Positions 36,369 to 44,474 of a stretch of 64,000 bases of DNA are shown piece after piece. Source of the DNA: Pedococcus aerophilus. Its GTDB lineage: Bacteria > Actinomycetota > Actinomycetes > Actinomycetales > Dermatophilaceae. The translations under genes were made by a program, and so were the position numbers. The notes beneath the pieces were generated by a model. That model was not told where the DNA came from and searched no databases. It was given only the letters and a program-made list of their open reading frames with translations. How positions within the stretch are numbered: position 1 is the stretch's first letter; every line of letters starts with the position of its first letter. The DNA lies in NCBI RefSeq assembly GCF_039532215.1, contig NZ_BAAARN010000001.1:2093942-2157941 (forward strand), in the 5' to 3' direction.

Positions 36369-36781
36369 GGATGCCGCACAAGGCGATCAACAAGCTCGGT
36401 GAGCTCGAGCGCGCCGTCATGGACGCCGTCTGGCAGGCCGGTGCCGAGGGTCGGTCGCCGCTGTCGGTCCGCGCCGTCCACGACGAGCTCAGCCGCAGCC
36501 GGGACCTCGCGTACACGACCGTGATGACCGTGATGGGTCGCCTGGCGGAAGCCGGCCTGCTCACGCAGGAGCGCAGCGGGCGGGCCTACCTGTATGCCGC
36601 GGCCGACTCCCGCGAGGAGCTCACCGCCACCTCGATGCGGGACCAGCTCAGCGGGATGGCCGCCCGGGACCGCCGGACGGCGATGCTGCACTTCCTGGGC
36701 GACGCCTCCCCGGACGAGATCGCCGACCTCAAGGCGGCCCTCGCCGAGGTCGAGCAGCGGCACGCGGCCCGGGAGTCCTGA
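36365..36781 (+). CDS. blaI: BlaI/MecI/CopY family repressor
   Basis: A 138-residue winged-helix repressor: LGELERAVMDAVW opens the domain and the recognition region reads LAYTTVMTVMGRLAEAGLL followed by the wing GRAYLYAA. The C-terminal dimerisation helices include AMLHFLGDASPDEIADLKAAL, containing the segment where BlaI/MecI proteins are cleaved for derepression. In Mycobacterium tuberculosis BlaI also controls respiration-linked genes, so a link to cyd is plausible. The ATG at 36365 overlaps the cydC stop. No beta-lactamase gene is present. The dyads at the cydA promoter are its likely target. Confidence 0.9.
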   Translation: MRMPHKAINKLGELERAVMDAVWQAGAEGRSPLSVRAVHDELSRSRDLAYTTVMTVMGRLAEAGLLTQERSGRAYLYAAADSREELTATSMRDQLSGMAARDRRTAMLHFLGDASPDEIADLKAALAEVEQRHAARES

Positions 36782-36827
36782 CCTGGCCGGCAGCGCCGCT
36801 CCTGCCGCTGCCACGGTCGCCCTGGCC

Positions 36828-37745
36828 GTGGCCGCCGGGCTGTTCGCCGGGCCCGGGCCACGGGTGATGGCCGGGCTGACCCGGTTCAGGCGGGCGCCGT
36901 TCGAGGCGCTCGTCGTCTGGCAGTGCGTCTCGCTCGCGGGGGTCCTGTCGGCGCTGGCCGTCGCCCCGGCGGCGGTCGCCGGCGCTCGCCTCCCGGCGTG
37001 GGCCACGCTGGCGGCCCTCGCGTTCAGTGCCGCGATGCTCGCCCGGGTGCTGTGGTCCGGCCACCGCGTCGGCACCCGGCTGCGCAGCGAGCGGCGGCGG
37101 CACCGGGAGCTCGTCGACGCGCTCGGCACCCACGACTCCCGGACGGCAGCCCTGGCCGGCCGCGAGGTCCGCGTCCTCGCCCACCCCACGCCCACGGCAT
37201 ACTGCCTGCCCGGTCGGCGCCAACGCGTGGTCCTCACCGAGGGCACCCTGCTGGCACTGCCGGCCGAGGAACTCGCTGCCGTGCTCGCCCACGAGCGCGA
37301 GCACCTGCGCGCCCGGCACGACCTCGTCCTCGAGTTCTTCGCCGTGCTCCACGAAGCGGTGCCGTCCCGGCTCCGGGCGGTCGAGGCGCTGCGCGAGGTC
37401 CGGCTGCTCGTCGAGGTGCTGGCCGACCGGGCTGCCCGCCGGGCAGCCGGACCGCTGCCGCTCGCCCGCGCGCTCGTCTCGCTCGCCGGCGGTGCGCACC
37501 CGGACACGGCGCTGGGCGCGACCGACGCCGACCCGGTCGATGACGATCCCGTGGACGGGCGTTCTCTTCCTACGGCCCCAGGGACACGCTCGGGGACACG
37601 CTCGGGGACACGCTCGGCGACCCGGGACCGGATGCTGCTCCTCACCGAGCCCGACGCCCCGCTGGCCCTGCGGGGCGTCATGCTGGTGTTCGCCCTCGTC
37701 GTGCTGGCAACCCCCGTCACACTGCTGGCCGTCGCGGTGGGCTGA
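36828..37745 (+). CDS. M56 family metallopeptidase (BlaR1/MecR1-like, no sensor domain)
   Basis: About 305 residues. A first hydrophobic stretch, then PFEALVVWQCVSLAGV and further helices lead to the zinc motif HEREH in AAVLAHEREHLRARHD, with a second group near the conserved Glu/Asp. A last helix ends the protein (MLVFALVVLATPVTLLAVAVG). It resembles the protease part of BlaR1 but lacks the extracellular penicillin-binding sensor. It should cleave the BlaI protein encoded just before it. The start is uncertain: hydrophobic residues extend 15 codons upstream of GTG 36828, but no ATG/GTG/TTG lies between it and the blaI stop at 36781. Confidence 0.75.
   Translation: MAAGLFAGPGPRVMAGLTRFRRAPFEALVVWQCVSLAGVLSALAVAPAAVAGARLPAWATLAALAFSAAMLARVLWSGHRVGTRLRSERRRHRELVDALGTHDSRTAALAGREVRVLAHPTPTAYCLPGRRQRVVLTEGTLLALPAEELAAVLAHEREHLRARHDLVLEFFAVLHEAVPSRLRAVEALREVRLLVEVLADRAARRAAGPLPLARALVSLAGGAHPDTALGATDADPVDDDPVDGRSLPTAPGTRSGTRSGTRSATRDRMLLLTEPDAPLALRGVMLVFALVVLATPVTLLAVAVG
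37581..37616 (+). repeat. Three exact 12-bp tandem repeats in the M56 gene
   Basis: GGGACACGCTCG occurs three times in a row in frame, encoding GTRS repeats in the loop before the last helix. The exactness suggests recent slippage. Confidence 0.85.
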
Positions 37746-37769
37746 ATCGCGGCAGGGTTGAATGGCGCC

Positions 37770-38288
37770 ATGAGTGCCAAGCCCTACCGCGTGACCGTCG
37801 TCTGCACCGGCAACATCTGCCGCTCCCCCATGGGGGAGTTCCTGCTGCGCGAGCGGTTCGCCGACGCCGGGCTGCAGGACGAGGTCGTCGTCGACTCGGC
37901 CGGCACCCACTCCTGGGAGGTCGGCAACCCCGCCGACCCCCGCACCCTCGCGGTCCTGGCCCGCAACGGGCACGAGGACCTCGGCGGCCGCGACCACGTG
38001 GCGCGCAAGTTCGAGCGGTCGTGGTTCGACGAGGTCGACCTCGTCCTCGCGGCCGACGCCGGCCACCACCGTGAGCTGACCAAGCTCGCCCGCACCGACG
38101 AGCAGCGCGCCAAGATCCGGATGTTCCGCTCGTTCGACCCCGTCTCGGTCGGCGATGACGACCTCGACATGGACGACCCCTGGTACGGCGACGACAGCTC
38201 CTTCGACCAGACCTACGCCGAGATCACCGCCGCGGCGGACGGCGTCGTGGAGCACGTACGGCGCGAGCTCACCTCCCGCCGCGCCTGA
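37770..38288 (+). CDS. Low molecular weight protein-tyrosine phosphatase
   Basis: A 172-residue arsenate-reductase-fold phosphatase. The P-loop VVCTGNICRSPM gives nucleophile Cys12 and Arg18, and the general acid Asp is in MDDPWYGDDSSF near 130. Relatives such as PtpA dephosphorylate tyrosine-phosphorylated proteins and can be secreted, but no signal is visible here. ATG 37770 is preferred to TTG 37758. It starts 24 bases after the M56 gene stop and may be the distal gene of the cyd operon. A near-exact 20-bp tandem duplication covers the stop codon. Confidence 0.9.
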   Translation: MSAKPYRVTVVCTGNICRSPMGEFLLRERFADAGLQDEVVVDSAGTHSWEVGNPADPRTLAVLARNGHEDLGGRDHVARKFERSWFDEVDLVLAADAGHHRELTKLARTDEQRAKIRMFRSFDPVSVGDDDLDMDDPWYGDDSSFDQTYAEITAAADGVVEHVRRELTSRRA

Positions 38289-38320
38289 CCTCCGCCCGCC
38301 GCGCCTGACCTTCGCCCGCC
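38281..38320 (+). repeat. 20-bp tandem duplication across the phosphatase stop codon
   Basis: 38281-38300 and 38301-38320 match at 19 of 20 bases (GCGCCTGACC, then T or C, then CGCCCGCC). Each copy carries the Ala-stop (GCC TGA) end of the phosphatase gene. Confidence 0.85.
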
Positions 38321-38376
38321 GCGGGTCCCTACGCCGCAGACCGGAATAGTTGAAAACGAAACGATGTTGCGGTGGC

Positions 38377-38766
38377 ATGACCACGATGAGCAGCATGACG
38401 ACGCCGTTCAGCCTCCGCCTGGCCCTCGCCGAGGGACTCGCCGACCGCGGTGACCACGCGTCCGCGGCTGCCGCCTTCGCGGAGCTCGTCGACGAGGCCA
38501 CCCGCGAGGACGTCGGGCACGGCACCACCGCGCTGCGCACCTCGTTGGCCCGCGCCTACTTCGGCTCCGCCCAGCTCGGCCGCGCCGAATCGGTGCTGCG
38601 CGAGCTGGTCGACGAGTCGCCGGACGACGGGTACCTGCACCTGCTGCTCGGCCGCACCCTGCAGCGCCAGCGTCGCCACGACGACGCCCGCCGCCACCTG
38701 ACCCTGGCTGCCGTCCTCGGTGACCACGAGCGCCCCACCGCCTACGGTGAGGCTCGGGTCTCCTGA
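38377..38766 (+). CDS. Tetratricopeptide-repeat protein
   Basis: A 129-residue helical protein with about three TPR-like units: LRLALAEGLADRGDHASAAAAFAELVDE, ALRTSLARAYFGSAQLGRAESVLRELVDESP and YLHLLLGRTLQRQRRHDDARRHLTLAAVLG (each read in segments). It probably mediates protein-protein contact, and the partner is unknown. It starts at ATG 38377, with an unusually AT-rich stretch (38345-38362) just upstream that is the best promoter candidate. It precedes the LLM/hemerythrin gene by 36 bases. Confidence 0.75.
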   Translation: MTTMSSMTTPFSLRLALAEGLADRGDHASAAAAFAELVDEATREDVGHGTTALRTSLARAYFGSAQLGRAESVLRELVDESPDDGYLHLLLGRTLQRQRRHDDARRHLTLAAVLGDHERPTAYGEARVS

Positions 38767-38802
38767 GCCCCGGCCGGGACCACCCCGCCTGAGAGGACGA
38801 CG

Positions 38803-40383
38803 ATGACCGACTACGGACACGAGCTGGAGTTCGGGATCTTCCCGAGCCCGGATGCCGACCGCTTCCCCGAGACCCTCGCGATGGCCGAGGCGGCGGACGT
38901 CGGCGGCCTCGACCTGGTGACGATCCAGGACCACCCGTACCAGGCGAAGCACCTCGACGCCTGGACCCTGCTGTCGGTCATCGCCGCCCGCACGACGTCG
39001 GTCCGGGTGGCCCCGAACGTCGCCAACCTGCCGCTGCGCCCGCCGGTCGTCCTGGCCCGCAGCGTCGCGACGCTGGACCAGCTGAGCGGCGGTCGGGTGG
39101 AGCTGGGCCTCGGGACCGGGGCGTTCTGGGACGCGATCGTCGCCGCCGGCGGCCCGCGCCGCACCCCCGGCGAGGCGGTCGAAGCCCTCGAGGAGGCGAT
39201 CGCCGTGATCCGCGGCCTCTGGTCCGGTCGGGGCTCGGTCACCGTCGACGGCGACCACTACCCCGTCAAGGGCCTGCACGCCGGTCCGGCCCCGGCCCAC
39301 GACGTGGCCATCTGGCTCGGTGCCTACAAGCCGCGGATGCTCCGCGTCACCGGTCGGCTCGCCGACGGCTGGCTCCCGAGCATGGGGTACGCCGCGCCGG
39401 AGGCCCTGTCGGCGATGAACGCCACCCTCGACGAGGCGGCCGTCAAGGCCGGGCGCTCACCGGTCGACATCCGCCGGCTCTACAACATCCACGGCCGGTT
39501 CGGGTCGGGCGCCGGACTGCTCGAGGGCCAGCCGCGCGACTGGGCCGAGCAGCTCGCCGAGATCACGCTCGACCAGGGCATGAGCACGTACATCCTCGCG
39601 GTGAGCAGCCTCGACGACGTCGAGCGGTTCGCCACCGAGGTGGCGCCGCTGACCCGAGAGCTCGTCGACGCCGAGCGAGCACGCGCCGCCACCCGTCCGG
39701 ACGAGGACGGCTCGACCGACGAGAGCCTCACCGGAACCGAACCGACCAGCACCGCAGGGGGATTCGCCGAGGAGCCGTCCTCGCAGGGACGGCCGCTCGA
39801 GGTCCGCGCCACGACGGCGCCCGGCACGCAGGTGCCCGCCGACGTCTGGGACGAGTCCACCCGGCCGAGTGCGCCCGTCGACCCGGACGAGCGGTTCACG
39901 GCCAGCCAGCAGGCGACCGGCCAGCACCTCGTCGACGTCCACGACCACCTGCGCGGCGAGCTCGAACGCCTCCGCGACGTCGTCGAGCAGGTGGCCCAGG
40001 GAGAGACGGACGCCGGGCGCGCTCGCAACATCATCAACGAGCTCACGATGCGCCAGAACAACTGGACTCTCGGGGCGTACTGCGCCTCCTACTGCCGCGT
40101 CGTCACCGGCCACCACACGCTCGAGGACCGTTCGGTGTTCCCGCACCTGCGCCACAGCGACCCGCAGCTCGCCCCGGTGATCGACCGGCTCGAGGCGGAG
40201 CACCACGTCATCCACGACGTCCTGGAGAAGGTCGACCACGCCCTCGTGCAGATGGTCTCCGGCGAGCGGGGCACCTCGGTGGTGCGCGAGGCCGTCGACC
40301 TGCTCAGCGCGACGCTGCTCTCACACCTGTCCTACGAGGAGCGCGAGCTCATCCCCGCCCTCTCCCGCCACGGCTTCAGCTGA
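38803..40383 (+). CDS. LLM-class flavin-dependent oxidoreductase fused to hemerythrin domain
   Basis: A 526-residue two-domain protein. Residues 1-295 are a luciferase-like monooxygenase barrel (ELEFGIFPSPDADRFPE, TIQDHPYQAKHLDAWTLLS, LDQLSGGRVELGLGTG), the family that uses FMN or F420. A disordered acidic/Thr-rich linker (about 300-365) leads to a hemerythrin HHE domain (about 370-526) with the iron ligands spread over HDHLRGE, GHHTLEDRSVFPHL, EHHVIHD and HLSYEERELIP. Both domains look intact. Oxygen or NO sensing or delivery by the di-iron site to the flavin site is an inference. Stop is followed by a hairpin. Confidence 0.88.
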   Translation: MTDYGHELEFGIFPSPDADRFPETLAMAEAADVGGLDLVTIQDHPYQAKHLDAWTLLSVIAARTTSVRVAPNVANLPLRPPVVLARSVATLDQLSGGRVELGLGTGAFWDAIVAAGGPRRTPGEAVEALEEAIAVIRGLWSGRGSVTVDGDHYPVKGLHAGPAPAHDVAIWLGAYKPRMLRVTGRLADGWLPSMGYAAPEALSAMNATLDEAAVKAGRSPVDIRRLYNIHGRFGSGAGLLEGQPRDWAEQLAEITLDQGMSTYILAVSSLDDVERFATEVAPLTRELVDAERARAATRPDEDGSTDESLTGTEPTSTAGGFAEEPSSQGRPLEVRATTAPGTQVPADVWDESTRPSAPVDPDERFTASQQATGQHLVDVHDHLRGELERLRDVVEQVAQGETDAGRARNIINELTMRQNNWTLGAYCASYCRVVTGHHTLEDRSVFPHLRHSDPQLAPVIDRLEAEHHVIHDVLEKVDHALVQMVSGERGTSVVREAVDLLSATLLSHLSYEERELIPALSRHGFS

Positions 40384-40402
40384 GCGGGCCCCGCGAACAC
40401 GG

Positions 40403-40440
40403 CTCCGCGCCATACCCCTCCTGGGAGGTATGGCGCGGAG
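40403..40440. terminator. Bidirectional hairpin with GCCATACC/GGTATGGC arms
   Basis: CTCCGCGCCATACC (40403-40416) pairs perfectly with 40427-40440, with partial pairing inside. It lies between the convergent LLM/hemerythrin and aldo/keto reductase genes and uses the same GGTATGGCGC module as the hairpin at 9251. Confidence 0.8.
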
Positions 40441-40461
40441 TCTCGCGTCGCGTGGAGAAGA

Positions 40462-41487
40462 TCAGACGGTGATCGAGCGGTGGCGCTGGCCGACGCCGGC
40501 GGTGCCGTACGGGTAGTCGTCCGCCTGCGGGGCGCTGACCGTGCTGAGCCTGTCGAGCTGCTCGGTGGTCAGGTCGAGGTCGGCGGCCGCGAGGTTGTCG
40601 GTGAGCTGGGTGACGTTGCGGGCACCGAGGATGACCGAGGTGACCGCGGGCTGCGCGGCGACCCACGCCAGCGCGACCTGCGCCGAGCTGACCCCGGCCT
40701 CCTTCGCGACCTCGCCGACGGCGTCGATGACCGCCCAGGTGCGCTCCTGCTCGTTCCGCGGGCCGTACGCCTCCATGCCGCGCTCCGGGTCCTCCCCGAG
40801 ACGGGACTCACCGGTCGGGGTGGTGTCGCGCTGATACTTGCCGGTCAGCCAGCCACCGGCCAGCGGCGACCACGGCAGCATCCCGAGGCCACCGTCGAGG
40901 CACGCCGGGACGACCTCGTGCTCGATGTCGCGGACCAGCAGGTTGTACTGCGGCTGCAGCGTGACCGGTGGGGTCCAGCCGTGCTCGCGCGCGGTGTGGA
41001 CGGCCTTGGTGACCTGGTAGCCGAGGTAGTTCGAGAAGCCGTAGTAGGAGATCTTGCCTGCGCTCACGGCGTCGTCGAGGAAGCGCAGCGTCTCCTCGAG
41101 CGGGGTCACTGCGTCCCAGGCGTGCATCTGGTAGAGGTCGATGTGGTCGACGTCGAGCCGGGTCAGGGACGCGTCGAGGGCCTGGCGCAGGTGGCGACGG
41201 GACAGGCCCTGGTCGTTGTTGCCCTGGCCCATGGCGAAGCGGCCCTTGGTGGTGATGACGAGGTTCTTGGCGTCGTCGGGGTGGGCCTTGAGCCAGCGCC
41301 CGATGATCTCCTCCGAGACGCCGGTCGAGTAGACGTCGGCGGTGTCGAGGAACGTGCCGCCCGCCTCGACGTAGGCCGTGATGATGTCGCCGGAGGTGGC
41401 TTCGTCGGCCTCCGCCCCGAAGGTCATCGTGCCGAGGCACTGGGTGGAGACGACGGTGCCGCTGGATCCGAGTGTGGTGTAGCGCAT
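40462..41487 (-). CDS. Aldo/keto reductase
   Basis: A 341-residue NADPH-dependent aldo/keto reductase. TMTFGAEADEAT and FLDTADVYSTGVSEEIIG carry the catalytic Asp/Tyr, TTKGRF the Lys and QMHAWD the His. The C-terminal cofactor segment is VTSVILGARNVTQLTDN. It belongs to a different branch from the mgrA-like enzyme at 17021. ATG 41487 (MRYTTLGSSG) is the natural start, the longer ORF to 41631 being non-coding. The substrate is unknown. Confidence 0.88.
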   Translation of the reverse strand: MRYTTLGSSGTVVSTQCLGTMTFGAEADEATSGDIITAYVEAGGTFLDTADVYSTGVSEEIIGRWLKAHPDDAKNLVITTKGRFAMGQGNNDQGLSRRHLRQALDASLTRLDVDHIDLYQMHAWDAVTPLEETLRFLDDAVSAGKISYYGFSNYLGYQVTKAVHTAREHGWTPPVTLQPQYNLLVRDIEHEVVPACLDGGLGMLPWSPLAGGWLTGKYQRDTTPTGESRLGEDPERGMEAYGPRNEQERTWAVIDAVGEVAKEAGVSSAQVALAWVAAQPAVTSVILGARNVTQLTDNLAAADLDLTTEQLDRLSTVSAPQADDYPYGTAGVGQRHRSITV

Positions 41488-41621
41488 GGGTTCCACCGTA
41501 TGTCGCGTGGCTCCGGCCCGCTCGGCAGTGGGGAACCGGGGGTGGGTACCGAGCAGCGTCACGGCCGGGATGCGGTGTCGGGCCGTCGTCGTACGGTGGG
41601 AGGACCGGAAGGAGAGATGCC

Positions 41622-42461
41622 ATGCCCGCACCGCGCACCTATCCCGCAGGAGTCACCTCCTGGGTCGACCTCGAGGTGGCCGAGCTCGACACGGCCCGCG
41701 ACTTCTACGGCGGCCTGTTCGGTTGGACCTTCACCCAGGCCACTCCCGACAGCGCACCGTTCCGCTACCTCGTCGCCCAGCTCGACGGGCAGGACGTGGC
41801 CGGCCTCGGCACCCCGCTCAAGGAGCGTGAGGGTCCGCCGCAGTGGACGACGTATGTCGCCGTGGACGACGCCGACGCCACCGTCGCCCTCGTGGAGAGC
41901 AGGGGAGGCTCGGTGGTCGACGCCCCCGGCGACGCGGGCGAGGGCGGGCGCTCCGCCCTGTGCGCCGACCCCGAGGGGGTGCGCTTCGGGTTGTGGCAGG
42001 CCAGGCGGCGGTTGGGCTCGCAGGTGACCAACGTGCCCGGCGCGTGGAACTTCAGCGACCTGCACTCCGCGGACCCCGAGGGTGCTCCAGCGTTCTACTC
42101 CGCCGTGTTCGGCTGGGAGGTGGCCGACCTCGGGTTCGCGAGACTGATCCGCCGACCCGGGTACGGCGACCACCTCGCGTCGACGACGGACCCCACCATC
42201 CGCGAGCGACAGGCCGAGATCTCCGCCCCGCCCGGGTTCGCCGACGCGATCGGCTGGGTCGTCCAGCTCGACGCGGACGAGACGCCGCACTGGCACGTGA
42301 GCTTCACCGTCGCCGACCGTGACGCGGTGGCCGAGACGGCCGAGCGGCTCGGCGGCACCGTGATCGGCACCCGCGACACGGACTGGACGCTCGAGGCCCT
42401 CATCGCCGACCCCGTCGGAGCGCGGTTCACGGCGAGCCAGTTCGAGCCCGACGGCACCTGA
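41622..42461 (+). CDS. VOC family protein with two glyoxalase-like domains
   Basis: A 279-residue protein of two tandem vicinal-oxygen-chelate modules. The first runs from about 10 to 125 (VTSWVDLEVAELDTARDFYGGLFGWTF to FGLWQ) and the second from about 140 to 275 (FSDLHSADPEGAPAFYSAVFGWEV to FTASQFEP). It resembles the mycobacterial CFP30B/27-kDa antigen type. Enzymatic function is unknown. GGAAGGAGAGATGCC precedes ATG 41622. The start lies 134 bases from the divergent aldo/keto reductase start. Confidence 0.88.
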   Translation: MPAPRTYPAGVTSWVDLEVAELDTARDFYGGLFGWTFTQATPDSAPFRYLVAQLDGQDVAGLGTPLKEREGPPQWTTYVAVDDADATVALVESRGGSVVDAPGDAGEGGRSALCADPEGVRFGLWQARRRLGSQVTNVPGAWNFSDLHSADPEGAPAFYSAVFGWEVADLGFARLIRRPGYGDHLASTTDPTIRERQAEISAPPGFADAIGWVVQLDADETPHWHVSFTVADRDAVAETAERLGGTVIGTRDTDWTLEALIADPVGARFTASQFEPDGT

Positions 42462-42550
42462 ACCAGCCAGCTCGAGTCGAGGTCGGCCCTCGCTGCGGTG
42501 CTCCCGGACGGGTGTGCAGGAGGGGTCCGATCCTCTGGGAGACTGAGGCC

Positions 42551-43960
42551 ATGGCTTCGCTTGCTGACGCGACCCCGTCCATCGCCCTCGGCTCGCTCGA
42601 CGGCCGCTACCGCGGCGTCGTCGCGCCGCTCGTCGACCACCTGTCCGAGCCGGCCCTCAACCGGGCCCGGGTCCGGGTCGAGGTCGAGTGGCTGATCTGG
42701 CTGACCACCCACCAGGTCGTCCCGGGTGTGCGGGCCCTCACCGAGGCCGAGCAGGTCCAGCTGCGCCAGGTCGTCGAGGACTTCGGCTCCGACGAGATCG
42801 AGGAGCTCGCGACGATCGAGCGCGAGACCCTCCACGACGTCAAGGCGGTCGAGTACTTCCTCAAGCGCCGCCTCACCGCCATCGCCCCCGCCGAGGAGGA
42901 CGCCGGCCTCGCCGAGCTGATCCACTTCTGCTGCACGAGCGAGGACATCAACAACCTCTCCTACGCGCTCATGGTGCAGGGCGCTGTCCAGCAGGTATGG
43001 CTCCCCCGCGCGACCCGTCTCGTCGAGGCCGTCGCGACGATGGCCTCCGACCTGCGTGACGTGCCGCTGCTCGCCCACACCCACGGCCAGCCGGCGACGC
43101 CGACGACCATGGGCAAGGAGCTCGCGGTCCTCGCCCACCGCCTCGGTCGCCAGCTGCGCCGCATCGAGGGCGCCGACTACCTCGGCAAGCTCAACGGAGC
43201 CACCGGCACGTATGGCGCGCACCTGGCCGCCGTCCCCGAGGCCGACTGGCCGACGCTGAGCCGCGGGTTCGTCGAGTCCCTGGGCCTGGAGTGGAACCCG
43301 CTCACCACCCAGATCGAGAGCCACGACTGGCAGGCCGAGCTCTACGCCGACGTCGCCCGGTTCAACCGGATCCTGCACAACCTCTGCACCGACGTGTGGA
43401 CCTACATCTCGATGGGCTACTTCGCCCAGGTCCGCGGCCAGGGCACCGTCGGCTCGTCGACGATGCCGCACAAGGTCAACCCGATCCGCTTCGAGAACGC
43501 CGAGGCCAACCTCGAGGTGAGCAACGCCCTCCTCGACGTGCTCGGCTCGACGCTGGTCAACAGCCGACTGCAGCGCGACCTCACCGACTCCTCGATGCAG
43601 CGCAACATCGGGTCGGCGTTCGGCCACTCGCTGCTCGCCATCGACAACGCCGAGCGTGGCCTCTCCGGGCTCGACGCGGTCCCCGCGGCGATGGCGGCAG
43701 ACCTCGACGCCAACTGGGAGGTCCTCGGCGAGGCGGTGCAGTCCGCGATGCGTGCGCTCGGCGCCCAGGGCGTGGCCGGCATGGAGAACCCGTACGAGCG
43801 GCTCAAGGAGCTCACCCGCGGTCGCCGGATCACCGGTGACGACCTGCGCGAGTTCGTCCACGGCCTCGGCCTGCCCGAGGACGTCGCCAACCGGCTCGCG
43901 GCGATGACCCCGGCGACGTACATCGGTGCCGCCCCGGAGCTCGTCGACCACCTCGACTGA
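42551..43960 (+). CDS. purB: Adenylosuccinate lyase
   Basis: A 469-residue fumarase/aspartase-superfamily lyase of the long PurB type. The signature loop is VGSSTMPHKVNPI with the catalytic Ser, and HTHGQPATPTTMGKEL carries the general-acid His region. It catalyses two fumarate-releasing steps, in IMP synthesis (SAICAR to AICAR) and in AMP formation from adenylosuccinate. ATG 42551 follows GACTGAGGCC. It appears monocistronic. Confidence 0.95.
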   Translation: MASLADATPSIALGSLDGRYRGVVAPLVDHLSEPALNRARVRVEVEWLIWLTTHQVVPGVRALTEAEQVQLRQVVEDFGSDEIEELATIERETLHDVKAVEYFLKRRLTAIAPAEEDAGLAELIHFCCTSEDINNLSYALMVQGAVQQVWLPRATRLVEAVATMASDLRDVPLLAHTHGQPATPTTMGKELAVLAHRLGRQLRRIEGADYLGKLNGATGTYGAHLAAVPEADWPTLSRGFVESLGLEWNPLTTQIESHDWQAELYADVARFNRILHNLCTDVWTYISMGYFAQVRGQGTVGSSTMPHKVNPIRFENAEANLEVSNALLDVLGSTLVNSRLQRDLTDSSMQRNIGSAFGHSLLAIDNAERGLSGLDAVPAAMAADLDANWEVLGEAVQSAMRALGAQGVAGMENPYERLKELTRGRRITGDDLREFVHGLGLPEDVANRLAAMTPATYIGAAPELVDHLD

Positions 43961-44033
43961 CCTGCTCGTCGGAGGACCCCGGGCTGCCCGACGGCCCGCC
44001 CCCTGTCGGTGGGCGGGGCTAGCGTGACGTCCC

Positions 44034-44435
44034 ATGACGGCACGCAAGGCGAAGCTGGCGGACATCGGTGACATCGCTCTCGGGCTGCCCGAGGTCGAGG
44101 AGGGCACCTCGTGGGGTCGCCCGGCCTACGTCGTGCGGAAGAAGTCGTTCGTGCACTTCCGCGAGCCTCGCCCCGATGCCGTCGACCCCGACACCGGGGA
44201 GCGGATGGACGACGTCATCATCGTCACGGTCGCCGACCAGGACGACAAGGAGGCGCTGGTCGCCTCGGACGGGCCGTGGTTCACCACCCCGCACTTCGAC
44301 GGCTACAACGCGGTCCTGGTCCGCGAGCGCGACCTCGGGAAGCTGACCCGTCGCGAGCTCGAGGAGGTCATCACCGACGCGTGGGCCGCCCGGGCACCGA
44401 AACGCCTCGTCGCGAAGTTCTTCGACGAGGCGTGA
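44034..44435 (+). CDS. MmcQ/YjbR family DNA-binding protein
   Basis: A 133-residue MmcQ/YjbR (CyaY-like fold) protein: ALGLPEVEEGTSWGRPAYVVRKKSFVHFRE opens the domain, with DGPWFTTPHFDGYNAVLVRER and the C-terminal TDAWAARAPKRLVAKF. The family is annotated as DNA-binding from a structure, but its cellular role is unclear. The 3' end of the gene itself can form a 9-bp stem (44404-44431). Confidence 0.88.
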   Translation: MTARKAKLADIGDIALGLPEVEEGTSWGRPAYVVRKKSFVHFREPRPDAVDPDTGERMDDVIIVTVADQDDKEALVASDGPWFTTPHFDGYNAVLVRERDLGKLTRRELEEVITDAWAARAPKRLVAKFFDEA

Positions 44436-44440
44436 GCGGC

Positions 44441-44461
44441 GACGCGGGACGGGACCGCGTC
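44441..44461. terminator. Short bidirectional hairpin
   Basis: GACGCGG (44441-44447) pairs with CCGCGTC (44455-44461) around seven bases between convergent genes at 44435 and 44475. Confidence 0.5.
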
Positions 44462-44474
44462 AGGAGGGGCAGCG

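Noticed and set aside
36365-37745. Beta-lactam resistance locus
   Set aside because: blaI and the M56 gene are present, but there is no beta-lactamase or PBP2a gene and the M56 protein lacks the extracellular penicillin-binding sensor.
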